Of a DNA stretch of 64,000 nucleotides, positions 1 to 9,104 are shown one piece after another. The position numbers and the translations under genes are program-made. How positions within the stretch are numbered: position 1 is the first letter of the stretch; each line of letters begins with the position of its first letter. Location: positions 186,001 to 250,000 of the forward strand of contig NZ_VZPJ01000001.1 in NCBI RefSeq assembly GCF_008801605.1, in the 5' to 3' direction. The notes below the pieces were generated by a model, which saw only the letters and a list, made by a program, of their open reading frames with translations, was not told the origin of the DNA and did not search any database. The DNA is from Pseudomonas brassicacearum subsp. brassicacearum (GTDB lineage Bacteria; Pseudomonadota; Gammaproteobacteria; Pseudomonadales; Pseudomonadaceae).

Positions 1-2
1 CG

Positions 3-233
3 ATCATGAACAAGTACATGCCGCTCAACTCCCAGGCGCGCGTCGAAGGCGCCATCGACCAGTTGATTGTGCTGATCAGCAAGCCCTACCAGGAGGAAAG
101 CACGCTCTCGATGCCTATCACCCGTGACATGTCCCAGAGCCGCCGCGCGGTATTGGAGCTGTGGGCCCAGAAGCTGGTCAAGCGCAACTATCCGCCACAA
201 CAACTCAAGATGAGCGATTACGACAACCTCTGA
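3..233 (+). CDS. C-terminal part of an unrecognised protein (5' end outside window)
   Basis: The reading frame is open from the left edge and stops at 231-233. An ATG at position 6 exists but has no room for a visible ribosome-binding site, so this is most likely the tail of a longer gene. The visible 75 residues end in KMSDYDNL and are hydrophilic with no membrane segment. I do not recognise the family. The same strand and short distance to the secreted, heme-motif and VioB-like genes downstream suggest it is the first visible member of that group. One possibility, not testable here, is that it belongs to the ferritin-like part missing from the VioB-like protein at 2663-4480. Confidence 0.55.
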   Translation: MMNKYMPLNSQARVEGAIDQLIVLISKPYQEESTLSMPITRDMSQSRRAVLELWAQKLVKRNYPPQQLKMSDYDNL

Positions 234-268
234 CCGTGACGCTGTTCACCCAAGGAGGATAAACCACT

Positions 269-390
269 GTGGGAGCGAGCTTGTGTGGGAGCTGAGCTTG
301 CTCGCGACGAAGGCACCGCGGTCTTTCGAATGACCGCGTTATCGTTCATCGCGAGCAAGCTTTGCTCCCACAGGCTCCCACAGTGTCACC
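269..390. repeat. REP doublet between two operon genes
   Basis: Two inverted copies of the Pseudomonas GTGGGAGC...GCTCCCAC palindrome face each other (about 269-311 and 346-388) around a short centre. The left copy is imperfect, with a small internal duplication of GTGGGAGC. A strong AAGGAGGA sequence at 251-258 lies just before the element and has no gene after it, so the element may have landed between an old ribosome-binding site and the next gene. Confidence 0.8.
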
Positions 391-414
391 CGGTACTTTT
401 CAAAGGAATGACCT

Positions 415-1335
415 ATGAAAACCAGTATCTTGAACCGGTTGTTGCTGTTGATCCTGCTGTTCAGCCCACCTCTGTTCGCCCAGGACAGCGGCGCGGTGTA
501 CTTCACCATGGGCGTGCACAACACCGAGGGCTGCAACGAACAGAACGGCAACTGCATCGCCAAACGCCTCCCAGGCGAGCCTTCCGATCCGTTTTTCCCG
601 GCGTTCTGGATCAGCGATTGGACCATGTACCGGGTGATGCACAACTATGAGAAAAACCCGCCGCCCTACAGCAATCCGCCCTCCACCCTGACCCCGGCGG
701 ACTACACCGTCTCCCGAGGAACCAGCTACTACGACACGGCCTATATCCCGGCCGATGGCGACGGTTTCGGTGCGATGATGGAGCACTATGAGAAGTACTG
801 CCTGCCGATCTTCCCGATCAAGAACAACAACTACACCTGCTCCTTCGTGTCCCTGGGCAACAAGGCGTACTTCCTGACCTACCCGCAGGATCGCCCCAAG
901 GACATGCCGGCCTGCTGCATGTTTTCGCCGATGAATCATCCGCCGCGGCAAGACTTCATCCAGCACCTGCCCTACAGCGCCGAGCGCAGCCAGAACCTCA
1001 ATGGCAGCGTGCAGGCCTACGCGCTGGACCTTCAATCGCCGCAGGGTCCGATCCTGTTCGGCTATGCCTTCTACAAGAAAATGTCGGGGCAACCGCCCTA
1101 CCGGCAGCCCCAATCGTTCTTTTTCTCCGGTGACAGCAGCGTCGCCAATGCCCCCATCGTCAGCCAGAACTACACCAACTTCCGCATCGCCAAACCGGAC
1201 CCTGCCCAGACCTGGGCGCAGGTGGCCGCGATGTGCCCGGCGAATCCACCGCCCTGCCAGCTGTTCGAGCCACCGGCTTCACAGAGCAACGGGCAAAAGG
1301 CGCAGTGGAACAAGCTCATGCAGCGCAAACCCTGA
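415..1335 (+). CDS. Secreted protein of unknown function in the VioB-like operon
   Basis: This 306-residue protein starts with a clear signal peptide (MKTSILNR, then a leucine-rich core, cleavage near FAQ-DS). The ATG is preceded by AAGGA at a good distance. The mature part is rich in Tyr, Pro and Asn and has several Cys, including a CC pair (ACCMF), which suggests disulfides in the periplasm or outside the cell. I do not recognise a family. The next gene begins 20 bases after the stop, and it too is exported, so the two probably work together. No metal or heme motif is seen in this one. Confidence 0.75.
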   Translation: MKTSILNRLLLLILLFSPPLFAQDSGAVYFTMGVHNTEGCNEQNGNCIAKRLPGEPSDPFFPAFWISDWTMYRVMHNYEKNPPPYSNPPSTLTPADYTVSRGTSYYDTAYIPADGDGFGAMMEHYEKYCLPIFPIKNNNYTCSFVSLGNKAYFLTYPQDRPKDMPACCMFSPMNHPPRQDFIQHLPYSAERSQNLNGSVQAYALDLQSPQGPILFGYAFYKKMSGQPPYRQPQSFFFSGDSSVANAPIVSQNYTNFRIAKPDPAQTWAQVAAMCPANPPPCQLFEPPASQSNGQKAQWNKLMQRKP

Positions 1336-1354
1336 CCAATGACGAAGGATCGCC

Positions 1355-2659
1355 ATGAACACTTCACTCCGTTTCATCCTGGTACTGCTGGGCCTGGCCA
1401 ATCTTCCGGCCCTGGGCCTGGAGCAATCCCAGGAACAAACCATGCCACGGACGCAGGCCTCGAACCTGAATTGCCAACCCCCCAGTACAGCGCCAGCGGC
1501 CAGTGCCAGCCAGGACCTGTTCGATCAATACAGCTGGCAACTGTTCATCGCCGTGAACTGGCCCGCCCAGGCGGGACAGCGCGGTGATCCCGACTGCAGC
1601 AAACAGCCGGGGGACCCCGGCTACACCGTCTGGCAGACCTACAAGACCGTGGAAGAAACCTTCCTGCCACGGGGGGCCGACCCAGGCCCCTGGAACACCC
1701 CGCAGCTTGCCAAGAGCCTGGGCATCATCAACATCGCCGCGCTGAAGAACAGTTCCCAGGTGAATGCCGTCGACCAGGCCGTCGGCGGCTGGCTGATCGA
1801 CCAGGCCGGCAACCCGACCTACTACGACATCTCGGCCAACGAGACCTCCTACAACTACATCGTCGCCAACCAGTTCTATAACGCCGATGTGGTTTCCAAA
1901 GCCAACAACATCTACTTCCCCTATGGGGTCATCGAGGTCAAATCGAGCTGGCGCATCCTCACCCCCAACGACAATGCCAGCCGCTACCTGACCATGCTTG
2001 CGCGCGTGGCCACGTTCGACGACCAAGGCCAGCGCACCGGCGTCACCGAAGCCTACCTGGGGCTGGTAGGACTGCACGTCATCACCAAGGTGAACGGCTA
2101 TCCGCAGTGGATCTGGTCGACCTTCGAACAGATCGACAACGTTGCGCCCAAAACGCTGGTGAACGGTGCATGGGTCGACCAGCCGACCTCCGGCACGGCT
2201 TATTCCTACTTCAACGCCAGCGCCCCGGCAGCCACGCTCAACCAGTCGCCCTGCGATTGGCAGACCCAGGGCGCACACCTGGTCTGCGTGCCCAAGCCTG
2301 GCACCACCTTCCAGACCCCGAACCCGTTGAACCGGTACACCCCGATCGCCGAGATCACCAACGAGGTCAACGCCCGTTACCGCAGCGACCCGGGCCTGCA
2401 ACGCAGCGTATTGAAGTACTACCAACTCATCACCACCCAGCGCCCGCTGATGCCGGACAACCCCAGCAACCCGCTGGGCCAGCCGCCCCCCGCCCTTTCG
2501 GCCAACGTGACCATGGAAAGCTACATCCAGCCCAACAGCAGCTGCATGAATTGCCACTCCATGGCGACACCGGTCAAGAGTCCCTACAAATCCGACTACT
2601 CCTACCTGTTCAAATTCGCCAATTCACCTGTCGGCAAAACCATCAAGGACGAGGAATAA
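1355..2659 (+). CDS. Exported protein with one C-terminal c-type heme motif
   Basis: The 434-residue product has an N-terminal signal sequence (MNTSLRFILVLLGLANLPALG). A single CMNCH motif, the CxxCH signature for covalent heme c, lies about 36 residues before the C-terminus. The long central region does not resemble a cytochrome fold that I know; it carries DQYSWQLFIAVNWP and GVIEVKSSWRIL. Position of the heme site near the end suggests an electron-transfer tail on a larger periplasmic domain. The ATG follows AAGGATCGCC, a good ribosome-binding site. The stop is only 3 bases from the VioB-like start, so translation is probably coupled. Redox partnership with that protein is inference. Confidence 0.75.
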   Translation: MNTSLRFILVLLGLANLPALGLEQSQEQTMPRTQASNLNCQPPSTAPAASASQDLFDQYSWQLFIAVNWPAQAGQRGDPDCSKQPGDPGYTVWQTYKTVEETFLPRGADPGPWNTPQLAKSLGIINIAALKNSSQVNAVDQAVGGWLIDQAGNPTYYDISANETSYNYIVANQFYNADVVSKANNIYFPYGVIEVKSSWRILTPNDNASRYLTMLARVATFDDQGQRTGVTEAYLGLVGLHVITKVNGYPQWIWSTFEQIDNVAPKTLVNGAWVDQPTSGTAYSYFNASAPAATLNQSPCDWQTQGAHLVCVPKPGTTFQTPNPLNRYTPIAEITNEVNARYRSDPGLQRSVLKYYQLITTQRPLMPDNPSNPLGQPPPALSANVTMESYIQPNSSCMNCHSMATPVKSPYKSDYSYLFKFANSPVGKTIKDEE

Positions 2660-2662
2660 CTC

Positions 2663-4480
2663 ATGAGCATCCTGAACGGACCACGGCTGAACTTCTGGGG
2701 CGGCATCCGCACCGACGTCAGCCTGCCGAACAACTCCCCGACCATTCCCTACGATGGCAACGATGACTGGCCGCTCTTCGACCTGACCACCTCGACCCTG
2801 GCACCGGGCGCCGAGCCCTACACCGACGACCAGTTGAACAACATGATCAATGCCCCCGCCGGCAACTACTACACCGCCGGTGGCTGGAATCACTACGGGC
2901 AGCATGTCGTCGACATGCAGAACGCCTTGATCAGCTCCCAGGGCATCCCCGGCAGCATCAACACCACCGGCGACCTGGTGGGCCAGGCCGTCTATTTGCT
3001 CGGTTCGGTGGACCCGGTGACCGGCCAGGGCCCCGTTTCCGGCCCGATGATGGTGGACCTGGACCCCACCTCCTCGACGACCACCCAGATCTTCGTCGGC
3101 GGCCTGCAAATCGGTGGCAACGACAACATCCAACTGCTGATCCGCAGCAACACCGTGTGCAGCAGTTTCGACGTGGCGGGACGTGTGCTGCTGCCGAAAA
3201 AAATGGACGCGCCGGGTTCTTTCCACGCCAGCGGCACGTTTCAACTGACCTTTCCCTTGAGCAGCATTGTCAGTTGGAACCAGAACAGCAGCGGCCTGCG
3301 CTCGATCATCCAGGCACCAGGGGCGACGGGCATCGTCCTGCGTTTCGTCATGTTCGAAATGTGCCCGACGATGACCACCGAACAACTGGACGCCGACTAC
3401 GCCGCCGGCAAATACACGCCCAACCCGAGCATCGGCCGGGTCATCGGCACCTTGGCCCCGGCCTTCGCCGACGAGCCGCTGAACTGCCAGCCGGGCCGGC
3501 AACTGGTCAACCAGAGTACCGGCAATGCCGGCTATGCCGACCTGGGCGACACCGGTTACCTGAGCATCGACATGGTGAACGTCATTCCGAAGGAAACCTT
3601 CCGGGCCGTCAGGGACGACATCACCAGCCCGATCGGCCCCAACGCCGATTACGGGACCGTGACCATCAGTGCCGGCACCACCACCCTGACGACCCTGGAG
3701 CCGACCAGCCGCTTTTTATTCGACTACTACGTGTATGGCGGCATCGTCGACCTGCCCCTGACCGCCGACCAGCTACAGGCAGTACGGACCTCTGCCTTGG
3801 CAATCAACGCTCCGGGCAAGGTCGCCGGCACCACGTTGCAAGCCACCGAGTCGACCTATCGGATCTATGCCGACCAGCGCAACGTCTACCTGGAGGACTA
3901 CCCCAACGGCCTGTCGGTCACCCTGCAGGTCAGGTACCTGGGCGGGGCGGTCCCCAGCACCACCGAAATCGGCCTGCAGGCAATCCCGGCAGCTGATCCT
4001 CCCACGTACAAAGAACCGCAGTACTGGGACTTCCTCGACTACCCTGACTCGCTGACGGTCAGCGCCGGCCAGCTTTCAGTCAGCTTCCCCGTCACCGTCA
4101 AACCGGGCAGCGCCGCCCAGGCCGGTTTCGTCGCCCTGACCTGCACGGCCAATGGCCTCGACAGCAGCGCTTACTTCACCAACTTTCGCAAATACGCCCA
4201 GACCGACTTCGGCATTCCCAAGGGCACCACCATCACCTGGCCGCTGATGTACCCCAACGTGCTGCGCTTTCACTACCTGGCCTTCCCCGCCATGTCGCGC
4301 TATATCCCGCTGAATCAGCCCGACGCCATCATGGGCGCCAAGAACCCCATCCTCGCCCGTACCTCGGACGCCTACAAAGGCACCACGCTGTTCATGCCCG
4401 TGGTGCGCTCGATGTCGCCCTGCCAACGGGCGTTGCTGCGGGCCTATCTCACCGGTGAACCGTGGCAGCCGCCGCAATGA
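2663..4480 (+). CDS. Stand-alone VioB N-terminal-like protein (no ferritin-like domain)
   Basis: The 605-residue product aligns, from memory, with the first ~600 residues of VioB, the iminophenylpyruvate dimer synthase of violacein biosynthesis. Shared landmarks in order are MSILNGPRLNFWG (VioB MSILDFPRIHFRG), DLDPTSSTTTQIFVGGLQI (VioB DSDPTRRDAAQIYAGQFTI), YGGIVDLPL (VioB NHGIVDLPL), RNVYLE, and a C-terminal YPNVLRFHYLAFPAMSRY. VioB is about 1000 residues and continues into a ferritin-like domain; here the stop comes where that domain would begin. There is no signal peptide, so it is probably cytoplasmic even though the two preceding genes are exported. The missing domain may be encoded upstream of the window. 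Function as an oxidative dimerising enzyme is not shown. Confidence 0.8.
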   Translation: MSILNGPRLNFWGGIRTDVSLPNNSPTIPYDGNDDWPLFDLTTSTLAPGAEPYTDDQLNNMINAPAGNYYTAGGWNHYGQHVVDMQNALISSQGIPGSINTTGDLVGQAVYLLGSVDPVTGQGPVSGPMMVDLDPTSSTTTQIFVGGLQIGGNDNIQLLIRSNTVCSSFDVAGRVLLPKKMDAPGSFHASGTFQLTFPLSSIVSWNQNSSGLRSIIQAPGATGIVLRFVMFEMCPTMTTEQLDADYAAGKYTPNPSIGRVIGTLAPAFADEPLNCQPGRQLVNQSTGNAGYADLGDTGYLSIDMVNVIPKETFRAVRDDITSPIGPNADYGTVTISAGTTTLTTLEPTSRFLFDYYVYGGIVDLPLTADQLQAVRTSALAINAPGKVAGTTLQATESTYRIYADQRNVYLEDYPNGLSVTLQVRYLGGAVPSTTEIGLQAIPAADPPTYKEPQYWDFLDYPDSLTVSAGQLSVSFPVTVKPGSAAQAGFVALTCTANGLDSSAYFTNFRKYAQTDFGIPKGTTITWPLMYPNVLRFHYLAFPAMSRYIPLNQPDAIMGAKNPILARTSDAYKGTTLFMPVVRSMSPCQRALLRAYLTGEPWQPPQ

Positions 4481-4512
4481 CCGTATCCCCTGCTCATTCA
4501 CGGAGAGAGCCT

Positions 4513-5568
4513 ATGCCCGTTCCCCTTCAGATCCCCGCACACCCCGGGGAAAACCTGCGCCCCAGCACCCTGGTCGCCGAGGACCTGCTGAACCCTCGCG
4601 GCCTCTGCCTGCAAGCCGATGGCAGCCTGCTGCTGACCGAAGCAGGCTCGGGGTTGCCCGACCACCCCTTCAGCGGCCGTATCAGCCGACTGCGACCGGA
4701 TCCGCAGCGGCCCGACGCCTACCTGCCCCGCGAAACCCTGGCGCAAGGGTTTCGCGCCATGAACATGCAGGCGCGCATGCTGCGCGATGAAATCATGGGG
4801 GTGTCGGACATCGCCTGTGGTGACGGACGCTGCCTGGTCAGCCAGACCGATTACGTCGCCGGCTCCAAACTGCTGGACCTGCAATTCACACCGCCCGAAC
4901 CGGTCTTTCATAGCCGTGGCAACCTGAATGCGCTGTGCTACCACCCGACCCGCCGCAGTTGGCTGGCCGTCAAGCCCGATACCAACCAGTTGGTGGAGTT
5001 CGTCACAGGCCAGGAAGAGCGCGTACTGGCGCAACTGCCCGAACTGGATCAAGGCCAGGAGGCCGTTCCCGTGACCCTGGTGTACGAACCGGCGACAGAC
5101 GCCGTGCTGATCAGCCTGTTCTCGGGCGAACTGCACGGCGACCCGAGCCGCAAGGGCATCGACTTCGCCGAGAAGGCCGGCCAGGTGATCCGGGTCTGGC
5201 CCGCCAGCGCCAGGATCGACATCCTGATTCGCGGCCTGCAACTGCCCACCGGGCTGGCGCTGCGCCCCAACGGCCAGTTGCTGGTGCTGGAGCTCTGCGA
5301 GCGCCTGCAACAACCGCTGCTCCCCGACTGGAACGGCGAACCCCTGCATGGTGGCTTTACCCGGTTCAGTGGGCGACTGCTGAGCTGCGACTTGCAGACA
5401 GCCCAGATCACGGTTCTCGCCCGCGACCTGGATACCCCTTCCAACCTATGCCTGTTACCCGACGCGGTACTGGTCAGCGAAGGCATGGGGCTGGTCGGGC
5501 GGCCACTGCCTGCGCCAGATGGAAGCGTGGTGCCGTTAAACGGCAGACTTCGTCGGGTGCAACTCTGA
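4513..5568 (+). CDS. SMP-30/gluconolactonase-like beta-propeller protein
   Basis: The 351-residue protein begins at an ATG after GGAGAGAGCCT; an earlier in-frame ATG at 4462 overlaps the previous gene and lacks a site. Repeated blade-like stretches (LNPRGLCLQADGSLLLTEAGSG, LPTGLALRPNGQLLVLELCER, DTPSNLCLLPDAVLVSEGMG) fit a six-bladed propeller of the SMP-30/strictosidine-synthase-like type. There is no signal peptide. Such proteins hydrolyse lactones or esters, or act as binding scaffolds; the substrate here is unknown. It is the last gene before a strong terminator and probably closes the operon with the VioB-like gene 32 bases upstream. Confidence 0.65.
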   Translation: MPVPLQIPAHPGENLRPSTLVAEDLLNPRGLCLQADGSLLLTEAGSGLPDHPFSGRISRLRPDPQRPDAYLPRETLAQGFRAMNMQARMLRDEIMGVSDIACGDGRCLVSQTDYVAGSKLLDLQFTPPEPVFHSRGNLNALCYHPTRRSWLAVKPDTNQLVEFVTGQEERVLAQLPELDQGQEAVPVTLVYEPATDAVLISLFSGELHGDPSRKGIDFAEKAGQVIRVWPASARIDILIRGLQLPTGLALRPNGQLLVLELCERLQQPLLPDWNGEPLHGGFTRFSGRLLSCDLQTAQITVLARDLDTPSNLCLLPDAVLVSEGMGLVGRPLPAPDGSVVPLNGRLRRVQL

Positions 5569-5590
5569 ACAAACGCTCAAGGCCGCAGGC

Positions 5591-5634
5591 AAAAAAACGG
5601 CGCTTACCCTTCATGGGATAGGCGCCGTTTTTCT
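5591..5634. terminator. Bidirectional rho-independent terminator
   Basis: The stem AAAACGGCGC pairs with GCGCCGTTTT and is flanked by A-run and T-run on the two sides. It lies between two converging genes (ends at 5568 and 5639), so it can stop both transcripts. Confidence 0.9.
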
Positions 5635-5638
5635 TGAC

Positions 5639-6403
5639 TCAGCCAGCAGTGACCGTCATGCCACCGTCCGCCATGACCACCGAACCGACGATAAAGCTGG
5701 CACGGTCCGACGCCAGGAACGCAACCACCTCGGCAATTTCTTCCGGCTGTGCGGCTCGGCCGATAGGCGCGGCTTCACCGTGCTGGGCAAGGAACGCCGG
5801 GCCGTCCTCGACCACGTCATTGAGGATGTTGGTGACCACATCGCCAACTCCGACCGCATTGACGCGAATGCCATGCCCGATGACTTCCAGCGCCAGGGTC
5901 CGCGTCAGTTGAGCCAGGGCACCCTTGGAGGCGGTGTAGGCGGCAATGGTCGGGAAGGCAAAATAGGACGCGTAGGAGGCAATGTTGACGATGGCCCCCG
6001 ACTGGTTGGGCATCATCGCCTTGATCGCTTCGCGTGAATGCAGGAAGGCCGCGGTGGCGTTGACTGCCTGGATGCGCTCCCAGTCCTGGCGCGTCATGTC
6101 GATCACCAGCTTGTTGATGATGATCCCGGCGTTGTTGACCAGGATGTCCAACCGGCCGAACTGTTCGACGGCCAGGCCAACGGCGCGCTCGGCAGCGCCA
6201 TCCTCGGTGATGTCAGCCTCCAGCGGCACCAACCCGGGACGGGCCAGCTCATGGACGGCGGGGTTGATGTCTTCCGCGACCACCTTGGCGCCGCGGGCAT
6301 GCAACAGCAATGCGATGGCCTTGCCGATGCCACTGGCGGCTCCGGTGACCAGTGCGACCTTGCCTTCGACTTCGTGGGGAATGCTATGTTGGATATCGGT
6401 CAT
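5639..6403 (-). CDS. SDR-family NAD(P)-dependent oxidoreductase
   Basis: The 254-residue protein is a classical short-chain dehydrogenase/reductase: VTGAASGIGKAIA for the dinucleotide, NNAG, IASYASY with the catalytic Ser and a YTASK catalytic pair, and a C-terminal VMADGGMTVTAG. The start at 6403 follows CAGGAGAGCGATC; an upstream in-frame extension of 27 residues is poorly supported. It likely oxidises or reduces an alcohol/ketone. It is on the same strand as the DUF3604 and ABC-transporter genes, about 270 bases downstream, and may act on the imported compound, but a REP element lies between, so co-transcription is uncertain. Confidence 0.85.
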   Translation of the reverse strand: MTDIQHSIPHEVEGKVALVTGAASGIGKAIALLLHARGAKVVAEDINPAVHELARPGLVPLEADITEDGAAERAVGLAVEQFGRLDILVNNAGIIINKLVIDMTRQDWERIQAVNATAAFLHSREAIKAMMPNQSGAIVNIASYASYFAFPTIAAYTASKGALAQLTRTLALEVIGHGIRVNAVGVGDVVTNILNDVVEDGPAFLAQHGEAAPIGRAAQPEEIAEVVAFLASDRASFIVGSVVMADGGMTVTAG

Positions 6404-6577
6404 GATCGCTCTCCTGCGTGAGCGGGCCGACGAGACATTCGCCAGCCCGGCGCCCGTGGGCGCTGTCGTTATCGACGGCTTCACTTTCTCGCAACGGGGA
6501 CTAGCGAGCTTTCGCAGGTTTGCCGGGACTGTCGGGGTTTTGCGAAAAATGTGGCCAGAGATGGCTCCCGCTGGGCC

Positions 6578-6677
6578 CTGTAGGAGCTGGCGAAGCCTGC
6601 GATCTTTTGATCTCTCGCTTGAGACTCAAGTGTCTGGGGAAAGACCGCAGCCTCGTTGCACTCGACAGCGCCTACAG
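6578..6677. repeat. REP-like inverted pair (TGTAGGAGCTG type)
   Basis: An inverted pair of CTGTAGGAGCTG-like and CAGCGCCTACAG ends encloses a region with GCGATCTTTTGATC. This is a second REP class, unlike the GTGGGAGC type elsewhere in the window. Its right end supplies the TAG stop codon of the DUF3604 gene (6672-6674). Confidence 0.65.
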
Positions 6678-9041
6678 GGTCAGAAACAGTGCGGACGTCC
6701 ATACCCGTGATTGATCCCGCTGGCGGGCGCAGATGAACAGCGGGTGTTCACGACCTGGCTCAAGACCCAACCGGGCCAGTTCGATTGTCCCCTGCAGCTC
6801 ACGGGGCAGCGCTGCGGCGGTCACCCGTTCCAGGGACACCTTCAACTCCGCGCCCGGCAACTCTTCGACCACTTGCGATTGCGCCAGCAACTGTTCGCCG
6901 GACAGCGTCATCAACACCGTCGGCGCGTGTACGTAAGGTTGCGGCTCGGACGGGTCGCCGACCTTGACGTAGTTGTCGATACGGCTGTGGACCTGCAGCG
7001 TCGCGCCGGCCAGTTGCGACAGGTCGATTTCGATGCTGTCGGTATCGCCGTTGGTGTCGGTGCGAAACGCCAGGACCGTCGCATCCTTGCGCCATACGGT
7101 CTGCTCGGGATGATCGAGGCCCAACGCGCGGAAGCCATTGATGACCGCGCCCGTGATGCGGATTTCGCCGGTCCAGTAGGCGCCGCGATAACGGTCCTTG
7201 ATCCGTGCGCCCCCCAGGCGCAAGCGAATGCGTTGCGTGCAAAAACCCAGTTCCTGATGCAGGTTGCGCGACCAGATCAGCTTGTCGCCATCGAACAGAT
7301 CGACCTGCTCCCAGCCCGCCTCGCCCAGCAGTCGATAGTCCAAGGTGGCATTCGAATCAGCAGTGAAGACTTCACCCATGAAGTGCCTGCCCTGACGCAA
7401 GCTGGCGAACGAACGCTCCCCCGTCGTAGCAAAGGTGCGACGAGCGCGCAGGGCCTTGCCCACACTGGCGCGGTCGAAAGCCTCGGCGACAACGCCGGTC
7501 AGCCCGCCACGGGAGCCGAACACCGCCGTGGCCGGCACGCCGCCACCGCAGCGGCCCTGGTGTTCATCGCTGTTCGCCGCGGCTCCCACCCGATAGCCGC
7601 GCTGCAACGCTTCGGCGTAGACCCAATGGAACTGGCCCCAGGCCGAACCGACCTCGATCAGCCGCTCGAGCTCCGGGTGATGCCAGTCGAGGTTGCAACG
7701 ACGTCCGCCGACGTGGGGCATCATCAGATGCCCTTCGGGGTCCTTGGCATAGGCGGCGTACAACTCGTCCACCGGCCAGGCCCCCGGCTTGATGGTGCCG
7801 GCGGTGAACTCGTTCCACTCGAAGGAGCGCACCAGCCGCCCCTGGTTGTCGAAGGGGAACTCGGGCTTGCGGTCATGCAGGAACACCACGTTGCGGTCGC
7901 CGCCCGCACAAGAGTTGCCACACCACTCGGTGCCGGGATAACAAACAAATCGCCCCGGTTCGTTGAGTTCGTGGATCAAATTGACCGCCTGGTCCCAGCG
8001 TTGCTCGGTGATATTGAAGTCGTTGGCGGTGTAGCCGAGTACATCGAGCCCGGCGACATCGCGACCGTAGCTGAGGTTGTACAGGGTGTCGTTGGTGCCC
8101 ACCGTGTCATCGGAGTGCACATGCAGGTCGGCGTAGAGCGGACGCAACGCAGTACCGGCCGGGTCGACGGTAACAAAGGCCTGGGCGCCGTCGACAAAAG
8201 GCTCTGCCACCTTGGCGGACAAACGCCACTCGCCCACGGCGCCGAGATCAAGCCCCTCGAGCCGGGCCGTGGCCCAACCTTCGGCGGCCAGCGTGAACGG
8301 CTGTTGGCGCTCGCCACCTTCAGGGTCAACGAGGGTCAGGACACCGTTGAGCGGCAAGTTTCGGCAGGTGTTGCCCCAGGCATCATCCACCCGCAACAGG
8401 ACATCGAACGCCTCACCGGCGCTGACCAGTCGCGGCACGATCAACTGCACGCTCCGCGCCGGTCCCGGCACGATGTCCAGCAAGGGGTCGCCCGGCACCT
8501 CGGCAAATTTCGAGCTGCCCAACGGGTCGATGAACAGACGGAAACGGAAGTCCTTCTCGACGAAACTCTGCACCCGCGTCCCCGCCCCGCCCTGGCGTCG
8601 GTCACCCAGACGAATGATGACTTTGTCGCCCGGGTTCAGGTAACCGTCGATGATGTCGATGATGATCGCTTTCTGGAACGGCCGTTCATGGCCCTTCTGG
8701 TCGAAGCGCACTTTCAAGTGCTGCACGGTGGCCTGGCTCTGGCCGGGCACCAGTTCACCGGCCTGGTATTCGGCGCTGACGTAGTTGGGGCCGGCCGGGT
8801 TCGAAGTCTGGAACAAAGCCCAGTCGGAGTAGAACTTGAAGGCCAGCTTGAGCCAGGCACCATCGGCCAGGCCACTGCCACCGACCTCGTAGACCAGGGT
8901 GATTTCATCCCATTGACCGGCGACCAGCGTGTCACGATCACAGTGGACGCTGCCCAGGAACGGACGTTTCTTGTTGCGCTCGTACAAGCCTTGCGGGGCG
9001 ATGTAATGCCCGGCTTCGCGGGGATCGAAAACGTTACTCAC
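6672..9041 (-). CDS. DUF3604 / PHP-like metal-dependent hydrolase family protein
   Basis: The 789-residue protein carries a PHP-type core in its middle: YADLHVHSDDTVGTNDTL with paired His, then LDVLGYTANDFN, CYPGTEWCG, MMPHVGG and AAANSDEH. All fit a multinuclear metal site of the DUF3604 family. The N-terminal 300 residues are beta-rich and may be an accessory sandwich. I place the start at GTG 9041, which has GAGGTGTCAT before it. A longer frame would add eight residues holding a CTRCH sequence, but it lacks a ribosome-binding site. No signal peptide is seen. It stands 63 bases after the ABC permease and probably processes the transported substrate; the reaction is not known. Confidence 0.75.
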   Translation of the reverse strand: MSNVFDPREAGHYIAPQGLYERNKKRPFLGSVHCDRDTLVAGQWDEITLVYEVGGSGLADGAWLKLAFKFYSDWALFQTSNPAGPNYVSAEYQAGELVPGQSQATVQHLKVRFDQKGHERPFQKAIIIDIIDGYLNPGDKVIIRLGDRRQGGAGTRVQSFVEKDFRFRLFIDPLGSSKFAEVPGDPLLDIVPGPARSVQLIVPRLVSAGEAFDVLLRVDDAWGNTCRNLPLNGVLTLVDPEGGERQQPFTLAAEGWATARLEGLDLGAVGEWRLSAKVAEPFVDGAQAFVTVDPAGTALRPLYADLHVHSDDTVGTNDTLYNLSYGRDVAGLDVLGYTANDFNITEQRWDQAVNLIHELNEPGRFVCYPGTEWCGNSCAGGDRNVVFLHDRKPEFPFDNQGRLVRSFEWNEFTAGTIKPGAWPVDELYAAYAKDPEGHLMMPHVGGRRCNLDWHHPELERLIEVGSAWGQFHWVYAEALQRGYRVGAAANSDEHQGRCGGGVPATAVFGSRGGLTGVVAEAFDRASVGKALRARRTFATTGERSFASLRQGRHFMGEVFTADSNATLDYRLLGEAGWEQVDLFDGDKLIWSRNLHQELGFCTQRIRLRLGGARIKDRYRGAYWTGEIRITGAVINGFRALGLDHPEQTVWRKDATVLAFRTDTNGDTDSIEIDLSQLAGATLQVHSRIDNYVKVGDPSEPQPYVHAPTVLMTLSGEQLLAQSQVVEELPGAELKVSLERVTAAALPRELQGTIELARLGLEPGREHPLFICARQRDQSRVWTSALFLTL

Positions 9042-9104
9042 ATGACACCTCGTGCAGTGGTCCACTGAAGGTTTGAAAGGGGGACGAAGACAAGCAGGTA
9101 GCGC

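Noticed and set aside
9042..9065. CTRCH heme-like motif at the N-terminus of a longer DUF3604 reading frame
   Set aside because: The longer frame has no ribosome-binding site, while GTG 9041 has GAGG at the right distance; the motif lies in the probable untranslated leader.
6711..9068. 785-codon plus-strand open frame opposite the DUF3604 gene
   Set aside because: It mirrors a high-GC gene on the other strand, has low-complexity Arg/Gln/Val content and no family features.
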